Shown: positions 7,056-14,713 of the stretch, in pieces
How the letters are laid out: every line of letters begins with the position of its first letter
How positions within the stretch are numbered: the stretch's first letter is position 1
The notes under the pieces: model-generated
What the model saw: the letters and a program-made list of their open reading frames with translations, nothing else
Told to the model about the DNA's origin: nothing
Database searches by the model: none
DNA from: Pseudomonas sp. TCU-HL1
GTDB lineage: Bacteria; Pseudomonadota; Gammaproteobacteria; Pseudomonadales; Pseudomonadaceae
Assembly (NCBI RefSeq): GCF_001708505.1
Contig: NZ_CP015992.1
Location: 5,580,001-5,644,000 of the forward strand
Direction of reading: 5' to 3'
Length of the DNA stretch: 64,000 nucleotides
Program-made: the position numbers and the translations under genes

Positions 7056-7726
7056 ACAAGGCTTGGCAGCTGTTGCGGCTCGCCAGTCCCCAGCTTCCCA
7101 TTGGCGGCTACAGCTACTCGCAAGGACTTGAGCTGGCGGTGGACAGCGGCCTGGTGCATGACTCGGACAGTGCCGCACGCTGGATCACCGACCAGCTGCT
7201 GCTCAACCTGGCACGCTTCGAAGCGCCCTTGCTGCTGGCCCATTGCGAGGCCGCCGAACGCGAGGACTGGAGCGAGCTGAAGGCGCTGGCCGAGCGTCAC
7301 CGCGCCAGCCGCGAAACCCGCGAGCTGCAGCAGGAAAGCCGGCAGATGGGCTATTCCCTGCAACAGTTGCTCAACGATCTGCCCGAGCAGGACGACGCCG
7401 CCCGCGCCCTGCTCGCCGAACTCGCAGAACCCGGCCTCGCCGTGGCCTGGGCCCTGGCCGCGCGCGCCTGGTCCATCGCCCCGCAGGACGCTCTGGCCGC
7501 CTGGCTCTGGGGCTGGCTGGAAAACCAGCTGGCGGTGCTGATGAAAACCCTGCCGCTGGGCCAGCAAGCCGCCCAGCGCCTGACCTCCGCCCTGTTGCCC
7601 TGCCTGGAGCGGGCCCAGCACGCGGCCAGTGAAATCCCACCGGTTCGCTGGGGCAGCGCCGCCTTCGGCCTGGCCCTGGCGAGCATGGCGCACGAGCGCC
7701 AGTACAGCCGTCTGTTCCGTTCCTAG
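7052..7726 (+). CDS. ureF: Urease accessory protein UreF
   Basis: This 224-residue all-helical GTPase regulator couples UreG GTP hydrolysis to nickel transfer in the UreFGH complex. The conserved N-terminal stretch LLRLASPQLPIGGYSYSQGLE is visible, as is the family C-terminal region (PVRWGSAAFGLALASMAHE). The open frame runs far upstream, but the GTG at 7052, overlapping the ureE stop codon, starts exactly at the family N terminus and implies translational coupling. The gene is followed after 14 bases by ureG. Confidence 0.95.
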   Translation: MNKAWQLLRLASPQLPIGGYSYSQGLELAVDSGLVHDSDSAARWITDQLLLNLARFEAPLLLAHCEAAEREDWSELKALAERHRASRETRELQQESRQMGYSLQQLLNDLPEQDDAARALLAELAEPGLAVAWALAARAWSIAPQDALAAWLWGWLENQLAVLMKTLPLGQQAAQRLTSALLPCLERAQHAASEIPPVRWGSAAFGLALASMAHERQYSRLFRS

Positions 7727-7740
7727 GAGATGCACAGCAT

Positions 7741-8355
7741 ATGAACAGCCAACCCCTGCGCGTCGGCATCGGCGGCCCGGTCGGTTCCGGCAAGACCGCC
7801 CTGACCCTGGCCCTCTGCCGCGCCCTGCGCGACCGCTACAACCTGGCGGTGGTGACCAACGATATCTACACCCAGGAAGACGCCCAGTTCCTGGTGCGCA
7901 ACGAGGCCCTGGCGCCGGAACGCATCATCGGCGTCGAAACCGGCGGCTGCCCGCACACTGCGATCCGCGAAGACGCCTCGATCAACCTGGAAGCCGTGGA
8001 GCAGTTGAACCGTCGTTTCCCCGGCCTGGACCTGATCCTGGTGGAATCGGGCGGCGACAACCTGTCAGCCACCTTCAGCCCGGAACTCTCCGACCTGACC
8101 CTCTACGTGATCGACGTCTCCGCTGGCGACAAGCTGCCGCGCAAGGGCGGACCCGGCATCTGCAAGTCGGACCTGCTGGTGATCAACAAGGTGGACCTGG
8201 CGCCCATGGTCGGCGCTTCGCTGGAAGTGATGGACCGCGATGCCCGCAAGATGCGCGGCGAACGCCCCTTCGTGTTCAGTAACCAGAAGGTCGGCCAGGG
8301 CCTCGACGAGATCATCGCCTTCATCGAGAAGCAGGGCCTGCTGACCAGCGCCTGA
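7741..8355 (+). CDS. ureG: Urease accessory GTPase UreG
   Basis: A 204-residue SIMIBI-class GTPase that powers nickel insertion into urease. The P-loop GGPVGSGKT is at residues 11-19, the nickel-binding Cys70-Pro71-His72 follows ETGG, the ESGGDNLSATF switch motif is near residue 100 and the guanine-specificity INKVD is near residue 143. There is no N-terminal His-rich extension. AGGAG precedes the ATG at 7741. Confidence 0.97.
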   Translation: MNSQPLRVGIGGPVGSGKTALTLALCRALRDRYNLAVVTNDIYTQEDAQFLVRNEALAPERIIGVETGGCPHTAIREDASINLEAVEQLNRRFPGLDLILVESGGDNLSATFSPELSDLTLYVIDVSAGDKLPRKGGPGICKSDLLVINKVDLAPMVGASLEVMDRDARKMRGERPFVFSNQKVGQGLDEIIAFIEKQGLLTSA

Positions 8356-8394
8356 CCCCTCAGCCGACAGGATTCGTTTTCAAGGAGCTTCACC

Positions 8395-8967
8395 ATGACC
8401 CTGCGCAAGTCGCTCTTCGCCATCGCCCTGTTCCTCACCCCGGCCATGGCGTTCGCCCACGCTGGCCACGACCACTCCGGCCTGATGGCGGGCGCTGCCC
8501 ACCCGCTCACCGGCCTCGATCACCTCCTGGCCATGCTCGCTGTCGGTCTCTGGGCCGCACAGCAGCATGGCTCGGCTCGCTGGGCACTGCCGCTGACCTT
8601 CGCCGGCACCCTGCTGCTGGGAGGTTTCGCGGGCTTCGCCGGCATGGAAGTGCCGCTGATGGAAACCGGCATCGCCGGCTCGGTACTCGCCCTCGGCCTG
8701 CTGGTGGCCGTGGCGGTACGTCCGCCGCTGTGGCTGGCCATGGGCCTGACCGCCCTCTTCGCCCTGGCCCACGGCGTCGCCCACGGCCTGGAACTGCCGG
8801 ACCTGGCCAGCCCCTGGGGCTATGCCGCCGGCTTCGTCGCCGCCACCACCGCCCTGCATGCCGCCGGCTACGGCCTGGTCCGTGCCCTGCCGCAAGCCGC
8901 TGCGCCACTGGTGCGCATTGCCGGTGGTGCTTCCGCAGGTGCCGGGGTGTGGCTGCTGGCGGGTTGA
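8395..8967 (+). CDS. ureJ: HupE/UreJ-family nickel permease
   Basis: A 190-residue inner-membrane protein with a cleavable signal (MTLRKSLFAIALFLTPAMAFA) and then the HupE/UreJ hallmark HAGHDHSG, followed by HPLTGLDHLLAMLAVGLWAA. Five or six further hydrophobic segments follow. Family members import nickel or cobalt for urease or hydrogenase. Position directly after ureG (40-base gap) points to nickel supply for urease. A second family motif (LFALAHGVAHGLELP) is present near residue 120. Confidence 0.92.
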   Translation: MTLRKSLFAIALFLTPAMAFAHAGHDHSGLMAGAAHPLTGLDHLLAMLAVGLWAAQQHGSARWALPLTFAGTLLLGGFAGFAGMEVPLMETGIAGSVLALGLLVAVAVRPPLWLAMGLTALFALAHGVAHGLELPDLASPWGYAAGFVAATTALHAAGYGLVRALPQAAAPLVRIAGGASAGAGVWLLAG

Positions 8968-8991
8968 GTCCGGTACACCCTTCCTTAGCGT

Positions 8992-9058
8992 TTCGCGAAT
9001 GAATTCGCTCCCACAGGTAAGACTGCGTGCGTCCTTGTGGGAGCGAATTCATTCGCGA
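8992..9058. repeat. Inverted REP pair (BIME-like)
   Basis: Two REP units face each other: TTCGCGAATGAATTCGCTCC (8992-9011) and GGGAGCGAATTCATTCGCGA (9039-9058). They form a long hairpin downstream of the hupE/ureJ gene and probably terminate or stabilise its transcript. Confidence 0.85.
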
Positions 9059-9182
9059 TAGACCTTGCAACGCGCTCCTCATCTCAACCCGCACATATCC
9101 CCCTCGCCTCCCCGTCACGTCTTTGTCATAGTCCGCGCGTTTGATTCGGCACGCCCGTCCACGTCTTACGGATAAGAACAAC

Positions 9183-10097
9183 ATGAAGCGCTTCGCCCGA
9201 TTCTTTCTCGCTCCCCTTTTCCTGATCGTCGTCGCCCTGCTGGCCCTGGCCCTGACCAGCCGTCCAGCAGAGCGCCCGGTGGTGCTCGCCGGCTTCGGCG
9301 ACCAGCCCCTGGTGATCGCCCATCGCGGCGGGCGCGGCCTGTGGCCGGAGAACACCCTGTTCGCCTTCGAACGTGCCGCCGCCCTCAAGGTGGACATGCT
9401 GGAGATGGACCTGCGCCGCACCCACGACGGCGAGCTGGTGGTGCTGCACGACGCCAGGGTGGATCGCACCACCAATGGCGACGGCAAGGTCGCCGACCTG
9501 ACCCTCGCCGAGGTACAGGCCCTGGACGCCGGCTATCGCTGGAGTGCAGACGGTGGCGAAAGCCATCCCTATCGCGGCCAGGGCATCCGCGTCCCGACCT
9601 TCGGCGAAGTGCTGGAGCGCTTCCCGGAGCAGGCCAAGGTGGTGGAGATCAAAGTGCCGGACGTCGGCATGGAAGAGCAGCTCTGCGCCCTGCTGGACAG
9701 GCACGAGCAGCGCGAGCGGGTGCTGGTGGGAAGTTTCTATGAGCGCAGCCTCAAGCGCTTTCGCCAAGTCTGCCCAGGCGTCGCCACCTCGGCCGGACCG
9801 AGCTCGGTGCGCCTGCTGGTGGCGCTGAACTGGGTCGGCCTGGGCAGCCTGGTCAGCCCGTCCTATCAGGCCTTGCAGATCCCCGAACGCAGCGGCGGAC
9901 TGCAGGTAGCCAGCGAACGCCTCATGCAGGCCGCACTACAACGGGGGCTGGCGGTACAGATGTGGACCATCAACGAGCAACCGGCCATGCGCCACCTGCT
10001 GGACATGGGGGCGAATGGCCTGATTACCGATTACCCGGATCGCGCCCTGCAACTGCTCGGACGCTCCACCCGCCTCACTTCGCTGAGCGATCGATAG
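9183..10097 (+). CDS. Glycerophosphodiester phosphodiesterase (membrane-anchored)
   Basis: A GDPD-fold enzyme of 304 residues that hydrolyses glycerophosphodiesters to glycerol-3-phosphate and an alcohol. An N-terminal hydrophobic anchor (residues about 7-24) precedes the active-site motifs: HRGG at 47-50, PENT at 55-58, Glu74 and Asp76 in LEMDLRRTHDG, and His89 in LHD. All catalytic and metal ligands are present. The ATG at 9183 was chosen because the upstream in-frame extension is not conserved in style. The gene overlaps the convergent SDR gene by 23 bases at the 3' ends. The active site should face the periplasm. Confidence 0.9.
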   Translation: MKRFARFFLAPLFLIVVALLALALTSRPAERPVVLAGFGDQPLVIAHRGGRGLWPENTLFAFERAAALKVDMLEMDLRRTHDGELVVLHDARVDRTTNGDGKVADLTLAEVQALDAGYRWSADGGESHPYRGQGIRVPTFGEVLERFPEQAKVVEIKVPDVGMEEQLCALLDRHEQRERVLVGSFYERSLKRFRQVCPGVATSAGPSSVRLLVALNWVGLGSLVSPSYQALQIPERSGGLQVASERLMQAALQRGLAVQMWTINEQPAMRHLLDMGANGLITDYPDRALQLLGRSTRLTSLSDR

Positions 10098-10839
10098 CGA
10101 AACCGGCCCAGGTCTGGCTCACAGGCATCAGCTCCAGGCTGTTGATGTTGATGTGGGCCGGCTGGTTCATGATCCAGAAGATGGTTTCGGCGATGTCTTC
10201 GGGCTGGATGGCTTCGGCACCGGCATAGGTGGCGTCGTATTTGGCCTGGTCGCCGCCGAAGCGCACCAGGGAGAACTCGCTCTCACACAGGCCCGGCTCG
10301 ATATTGGAGACGCGTACGCCGGTGCCCACCAGGTCATTGCGCAGGCTCAGCGAGAACTGGGCGACGAAGGCCTTGGTGCCGCCGTACACATGGCTGCCCG
10401 GATAGGGCCAGTTGCCCGCTACCGAGCCCAGGTTGACGATGCTCGCGCCACGACCATGGGCGATCAGGCGCGGCAGCAGCAGGCGGGTGCTGTACATCAG
10501 CCCCTTGATGTTGGTGTCGACCATGGTGTCCCAGTCATCCAGGTCGCACTTGGGTGCTGGGTCGGCGCCCAGGGCCAGGCCAGCGTTGTTGATCAGGCCA
10601 CGAATCTTTTCGTACTTCGCCGGCAGACCGGCGATGGCCGCTTCCATGGCCTTGCGATCGCGCACGTCGAGTTCCAGGGTGTGCACGTCGGTCAGGGCCG
10701 AGAGTTCATCCTTCAGCGCCTGCAGCCGCGCGGCGCGGCGGCCGGTCAGCACCAGCGACCAGCCGGCCTGGGCAAAGCGCCGGGCGCAGGCCTCGCCGAA
10801 TCCCGAGGTGGCGCCGGTGATGAAAAGGGTGGAAGTCAT
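10075..10839 (-). CDS. ydfG: YdfG-type short-chain dehydrogenase (NADP-dependent hydroxy acid dehydrogenase)
   Basis: A 254-residue classical SDR with cofactor motif TGATSGFGE (8-16) and catalytic tetrad Asn110, Ser139, Tyr152, Lys156. The order of motifs and the tail (INSLELMPVSQTWAG) match E. coli YdfG, which oxidises serine, allo-threonine and related 3-hydroxy acids and reduces malonic semialdehyde. The start at 10839 follows an AGGAG site. The substrate in this organism is inferred. Confidence 0.88.
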   Translation of the reverse strand: MTSTLFITGATSGFGEACARRFAQAGWSLVLTGRRAARLQALKDELSALTDVHTLELDVRDRKAMEAAIAGLPAKYEKIRGLINNAGLALGADPAPKCDLDDWDTMVDTNIKGLMYSTRLLLPRLIAHGRGASIVNLGSVAGNWPYPGSHVYGGTKAFVAQFSLSLRNDLVGTGVRVSNIEPGLCESEFSLVRFGGDQAKYDATYAGAEAIQPEDIAETIFWIMNQPAHININSLELMPVSQTWAGFAIDRSAK

Positions 10840-10971
10840 GCTGTTCTCCTTGCTCTGGGGCACAGGCCCGTTGCGATTAGACCGGCATAGGTTACGACAT
10901 CCACAGGGACGAACTGATGGCGAAAAAACCAGCATCTCCATGCAGCCCCCGTCGCAGCTGCCCTGCAGCAG

Positions 10972-11160
10972 TTATTCCCAATCTTATCCACAGCTTTCCA
11001 CACAGCGAACGGGGACAAGTCGAGATGCGTTTCCAAACGATGGATAACTCATACAAGCCACTGTTTTCGTGGAATAAACATCGATTGAGCAATATTTGAT
11101 CGGCCGTCTGTGCGTGGCGAGAATAGGGGCCTGGCGGCAGCTACCACCAAGTTATCCACA
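10972..11160. promoter_or_regulatory. Cluster of DnaA boxes in a gene-free, AT-rich intergenic region
   Basis: Between the ydfG-like start (10839) and the ABM gene (11394) there are 554 bases without a credible gene. Two perfect DnaA boxes TTATCCACA occur at 10984-10992 and 11152-11160. Degenerate ones include TTATTCCCA at 10972, CTTTCCACA at 10994 and TGGATAA at 11041, with an AT-rich stretch (about 65 percent AT) at 11041-11100 in an otherwise GC-rich window. It resembles a DnaA-binding locus. It is not the standard oriC, since dnaA, dnaN and rpmH are absent. Confidence 0.5.
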
Positions 11161-11205
11161 GAGTGTTTCACAGGGATTGTGGGTATCAGGCCGGGCCCGG
11201 CTTTA

Positions 11206-11282
11206 CCTGTGGGAGCGAATTCATTCGCGATTGGCTACAGGGCAGGCCTTCGGCCTGCTTCGCGAATGAATTCGCTCCTACA
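11206..11282. repeat. Inverted REP pair
   Basis: GGGAGCGAATTCATTCGCGA and its facing partner TCGCGAATGAATTCGCTCC flank a small GCAGGCC-ttc-GGCCTGC hairpin, a BIME-like unit of the same REP family as at 8992. Confidence 0.85.
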
Positions 11283-11393
11283 AAAAACGTTTCTCACGAC
11301 TGTGATGTGGATATCCCCGCATCGGACAGGCGGGGCTGGCGCCCTTCTCCATGGGCCTAGACTTCCCTGGCTAACCACAGAGGAGATAGGGCC

Positions 11394-11717
11394 ATGGTCA
11401 AAGTTGCGTTGCTGGTACGCCTGGAAGCCAGGCCGGGCAAAGTCGCCGAGGTGGAGGACTTCCTCCATGGCGGCTTACCGCTGGTGCAGGAAGAACCCGA
11501 TACCACTGTCTGGTTCGCGCTGCGCATGGGGCCGACGACCTTCGGCATCTTCGACGCCTTCGATAGTGACCTGGGGCTACAGGCGCATATGACCGGCCAG
11601 GTGGCCGCCGCCTTGATGGAGCGCGCCGGAGACCTGTTCAGCAAGCCGCCGCAGATCGAGCGGGTGGAGGTGCTGGCGGCGAAGTTGCCCTTCGCCGAGG
11701 AGGAGGAGGAGTTCTGA
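11394..11717 (+). CDS. Antibiotic-biosynthesis-monooxygenase (ABM) fold protein
   Basis: A 107-residue ferredoxin-like ABM-domain protein: the first strand VKVALLVRLEARPGKVAEVEDFL and the later WFALRMGPTTFGIFDAFDSDLGLQAHMTG fit the family. It ends in an acidic tail of five glutamates. ABM proteins act as small dimeric quinol-type oxygenases or as binding modules, and function cannot be told from this sequence. It has a good AGGAG ribosome-binding site and stands alone between two repeat-rich regions. Confidence 0.8.
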   Translation: MVKVALLVRLEARPGKVAEVEDFLHGGLPLVQEEPDTTVWFALRMGPTTFGIFDAFDSDLGLQAHMTGQVAAALMERAGDLFSKPPQIERVEVLAAKLPFAEEEEEF

Positions 11718-11725
11718 ACAACTGT

Positions 11726-12083
11726 GTGCGAATTCATTCGCGAAAGCAGGCCGCAGGGCTGCCAAAAGGGACCGCTGCGCGATTCTTCGCGAGTAAAGGT
11801 CCACGTTCGTAGAACGTGGACGTGTGTTTGCCCCCTGTTAAGGGGGCCATCCTCACACGCAGCACTCGGCTGATCTCCGCCACCGTGCCCAGCAGTAGGG
11901 TGCGCCATGCGCACCGCGGCGATGGTGGCGACTCCGAGTCCGTCTCCCGGTGCGCGCGGCGCACCCTACGGGACCGGCAGCATCCTGCTGGTTCGCTGAC
12001 TCGAATCGTCACAGGCAGAGCCGATGACTCATGACCACGTCCTAAGGACGTGGTTTCCCAAGTTCAAATGAATTCGCTCCTAC
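11726..12083. repeat. Mosaic of palindromes splitting a REP pair (possible IS200/IS605-derived MITE)
   Basis: This 360-base gene-free stretch is built of palindromes. In order it holds a REP unit (11729-11743), a 10-bp perfect hairpin GTCCACGTTC-gta-GAACGTGGAC (11799-11821), a GCCCCCT-gtta-AGGGGGC hairpin nested in CGTGTG/CACACG (11821-11859), a GTAGGGTGCGCC inverted repeat (11895-11906 with 11958-11969), a CCACGTCC-taa-GGACGTGG hairpin (12035-12053) and the facing REP half AATGAATTCGCTCC (12068-12081). The end hairpins recall IS200/IS605 termini, but no transposase is present. The identification as a MITE is tentative. Confidence 0.45.
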
Positions 12084-13021
12084 AAGGGTTTTTCCACCGC
12101 CTGTAGCAACACCTGCGCCGCAATCAGGTCTTCCAGCGCATAACCCACGGACTTGAACAGGGTGATCTCGCTGCTGGTCTGGCGGTGGCCGCGGCCATGC
12201 AGCAGGTCGGCGAGTTCGAAGTGGATGCTCTGTTCGGTGATAGCACCGTCTGCGATGGCGAAGAGCAGGTCACCGGCCTCCTCCAGGGCGCCGTCACGGG
12301 TATCGACGACGATGCGCGAGCGGGCCACCGCGGCGCTGTCGGTTTCGCGCATGGTCGGCAGGAAGGCGCCCACCAGGTCGAGGTGGGTGCCCGGCCGCAG
12401 CCAGTCGCCTAGGATCAGCGGCGTGGTGGACGTGGTGACGCAACTGATGCAGTCGGCCTGCTGGGCGCAGGTCTGCAGATCGGACGCCACCTGCACCGGA
12501 TAGCCCTCGGCGACGAGCGTGCGCACCAACTCGGCAGCCTTGTCCGGATGGCGCCCCCAGATATCCACACGCTCGTACTGCCGCACCACGCAGTGGGCGC
12601 GGACCATGTGTGCAGCGAGGGTACCGCTACCCACCACCAGCAGCCGGCTGGCGTCATGGCGCACCAGGCTGCTGGCGGCCAGGGAGGATGTGCAGGCGGT
12701 GCGCCGGGCGGTGAGTTCGGAGGCCTCCAGCACCGCAAGGGGCCGCCCGGTGGCATCGTCGAACAGGGTGAAGAGCGCGGCGACCGAGGGCAGGCCCTTC
12801 GCGCCGTTGTGGGGAAATACGGTGACCAGTTTCACCCCGACGCCCTGCCCTTTCTGCCAGACCGGCATGCACAGCAGCGAGGCATCCTCCGGCAAGGCAT
12901 GGCTGGCGCGCACCGGCGCCTCGGCCGGGTTGGCCAGGCCAACGCGCAGGGCGTCGATGAGTTGTGGATAAGCCAGCGCCGCAGCGACATCGGCGTTGGT
13001 GAAGAAGCGCAGGGTTTGCAT
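12080..13021 (-). CDS. Ornithine cyclodeaminase / mu-crystallin family protein
   Basis: A 313-residue NAD(P)-dependent protein of the ornithine cyclodeaminase/mu-crystallin family: the substrate-domain Lys64 in GVKLVTVFP, then a Rossmann fold with VVGSGTLA at residues about 129-136. Members include ornithine cyclodeaminase, lysine cyclodeaminase, alanine dehydrogenase and pyrroline/piperideine-2-carboxylate reductases. Proximity to the liv and ama (pipecolate) genes makes a cyclic imino-acid substrate plausible, but that is inference. The gene is separated from livF upstream by a CTCTCCC hairpin. Confidence 0.85.
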   Translation of the reverse strand: MQTLRFFTNADVAAALAYPQLIDALRVGLANPAEAPVRASHALPEDASLLCMPVWQKGQGVGVKLVTVFPHNGAKGLPSVAALFTLFDDATGRPLAVLEASELTARRTACTSSLAASSLVRHDASRLLVVGSGTLAAHMVRAHCVVRQYERVDIWGRHPDKAAELVRTLVAEGYPVQVASDLQTCAQQADCISCVTTSTTPLILGDWLRPGTHLDLVGAFLPTMRETDSAAVARSRIVVDTRDGALEEAGDLLFAIADGAITEQSIHFELADLLHGRGHRQTSSEITLFKSVGYALEDLIAAQVLLQAVEKPL

Positions 13022-13071
13022 CTCTGGACTCCTTGGGGAACCGAGTGCGAGCGAATTGCCCTCTCCCCCGG

Positions 13072-13095
13072 CCCCTCTCCCTGAAGGGAGAGGGG
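13072..13095. terminator. CCCCTCTCCC hairpin after livF
   Basis: CCCCTCTCCC-tgaa-GGGAGAGGGG is a perfect 10-bp hairpin lying 30 bases past the livF stop codon and before the next minus-strand gene. It belongs to a widespread interspersed repeat type and probably separates the liv operon from the cyclodeaminase gene, though no T-run follows. Confidence 0.5.
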
Positions 13096-13124
13096 GACGC
13101 TCGGGAAAGGTTGGAGGTGGCGGG

Positions 13125-13841
13125 TCAGTGACCGCCGAGGTAGGCGTTGCGGACGTCCTGGTTGCCCAGCAGTTCTTCGCCCGTGCCGCTCATGCGGATT
13201 TCGCCGGTGACCATCACGTAGGCGCGGTCGGACAGCCTGAGCGCGTGGTTGGCGTTCTGCTCGACGAGGAAGATGGTCATGCCGGTCTGGGCCAGTTCCC
13301 GCAGGGTCTGGAAGATCTGCTTGACCACGATGGGCGCAAGGCCCAGGGAAGGTTCGTCGAGCAGCAGCAGCTTGGGCCGGCTCATCAGCGCGCGGGCGAT
13401 GGCGAGCATCTGCTGCTCGCCACCGGACATGGTCATGGCGCGCTGATTGCGCCGTTCCTTCAGGCGCGGGAAGAGGTCGAACATGCGCTGCATGTCTTCA
13501 TCCGCATGGTCCATGCCGACGGGGATGGTGCCCATCAGCAGGTTCTCCTCCACGCTCATGTCGGGGAACACCCGGCGCCCTTCCGGCGACTGGGCGACGC
13601 CGTTGGAGGCGACGTAGTGCGCCGACTTGTGGGTGATGTCGGTGCCCCGGTAGACGATGGCGCCATTGGCCGCGCGCGGCTGGCCGAAAATGGACATCAG
13701 CAGGGTGGACTTGCCGGCGCCGTTGGCGCCAATCAGGCTCACCGTCTCGCCTTCGTTGATGTGCAGGCTGACGCTCCGCAGGGCCTGGATCGGCCCGTAG
13801 AAGACGTCGACATCCTTGAACTCCAGGAGGGGGGTGCTCAT
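13125..13841 (-). CDS. livF: Branched-chain amino-acid ABC transporter ATP-binding protein LivF
   Basis: A 238-residue ABC ATPase with Walker A GANGAGKST at 38-46, Q-loop, ABC signature MSGGEQQ at about 138-144, Walker B LLLLDEPS near 159-165 and a switch His in the C-terminal part. The start is the ATG overlapping the livG stop codon by four bases (ATGA); the frame runs open further upstream but is not LivF-like. It is the last gene of livK-H-M-G-F. Confidence 0.95.
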   Translation of the reverse strand: MSTPLLEFKDVDVFYGPIQALRSVSLHINEGETVSLIGANGAGKSTLLMSIFGQPRAANGAIVYRGTDITHKSAHYVASNGVAQSPEGRRVFPDMSVEENLLMGTIPVGMDHADEDMQRMFDLFPRLKERRNQRAMTMSGGEQQMLAIARALMSRPKLLLLDEPSLGLAPIVVKQIFQTLRELAQTGMTIFLVEQNANHALRLSDRAYVMVTGEIRMSGTGEELLGNQDVRNAYLGGH

Positions 13842-14713
13842 GCCACTTCCTCCTCTTCGGCGCCTAGGTACGCGGCTATCACCTTCGGATCGTGGCGGAT
13901 GTCGTGGGGGTTGCCCTCGGCAATCACTTCGCCGTGGTCCAGCACCACGATGTAGTCGGAAATGCTCATCACCATGCCCATGTCGTGTTCGATCAGCAGA
14001 ACGGTCTGGTCGTGCTCGTCGCGCAGCTTGCGGATGATCCGGCTGAGCGCTTCGGTCTCGGCCGGGTTGAGGCCGGCAGCGGGTTCGTCGAGGCAGATCA
14101 GCTGCGGCCGAGTGCACATGGCGCGGGCGATTTCCAGGCGGCGCTGCTGGCCGTAGGACAGCTCGCCAGCCAGGCGGTTGGCGCAGTCCACCAGGTCCAC
14201 CACTTCCAGCCAGTAGAACGCGTGGTTCAGCGCGTCATCCTCGGCCTTGCGGAAACCCGGGGTATTGAACACGCCGGCCAGCAGATTGCGGTTGACCCAC
14301 ATGTGCTGGGCCACCAGCAGGTTCTCCACCACCGACATTTCACGGAACAGGCGGATGTTCTGGAAGGTGCGCGCAAGTCCCGCACGGTTAACCAGGTGGG
14401 TGCCGCCGAACATCTTGTAATGCAGGCGGCTGGCGAACTGCGCCGGGTTGACGAAGTCGGTCGGCTGGAAGGGTTCGCCCAGCACCTTGATCACATCGGT
14501 GGTCACGCCACGGGCGTTGAGCTGAATGCGTCCGCCGGTGGCCTTGTAGAAGCCGGTCAGGCAGTTGAACACAGTGGTCTTTCCGGCACCGTTGGGGCCG
14601 ATCAGCGCGGAGATGGAGCCGCGCTTGATCTTCAGGCTGACGTCGTTGAGCGCCTTGATGCCACCGAAGTGCATCATCAGGTGCTCGACGCTGAGGATGT
14701 GTTCGCTGCTCAT
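13838..14713 (-). CDS. livG: Branched-chain amino-acid ABC transporter ATP-binding protein LivG
   Basis: A 291-residue ABC ATPase, longer than LivF, as is usual for LivG/BraF. Walker A GPNGAGKTT lies at 39-47, the signature LSYGQQRR near 190, Walker B LICLDEPAAGLNP near 211 and the conserved IEHDMG near 246. It pairs with LivF to drive uptake through LivH-LivM. The start overlaps the livM stop codon (ATGA), so translation is probably coupled. Confidence 0.95.
   Translation of the reverse strand: MSSEHILSVEHLMMHFGGIKALNDVSLKIKRGSISALIGPNGAGKTTVFNCLTGFYKATGGRIQLNARGVTTDVIKVLGEPFQPTDFVNPAQFASRLHYKMFGGTHLVNRAGLARTFQNIRLFREMSVVENLLVAQHMWVNRNLLAGVFNTPGFRKAEDDALNHAFYWLEVVDLVDCANRLAGELSYGQQRRLEIARAMCTRPQLICLDEPAAGLNPAETEALSRIIRKLRDEHDQTVLLIEHDMGMVMSISDYIVVLDHGEVIAEGNPHDIRHDPKVIAAYLGAEEEEVA

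Noticed and set aside
10840..11393. Idea that the DnaA-box region is the chromosomal oriC
   Set aside because: dnaA, dnaN, rpmH and gyrB are not nearby and only two perfect boxes are present; the normal Pseudomonas origin lies next to dnaA.
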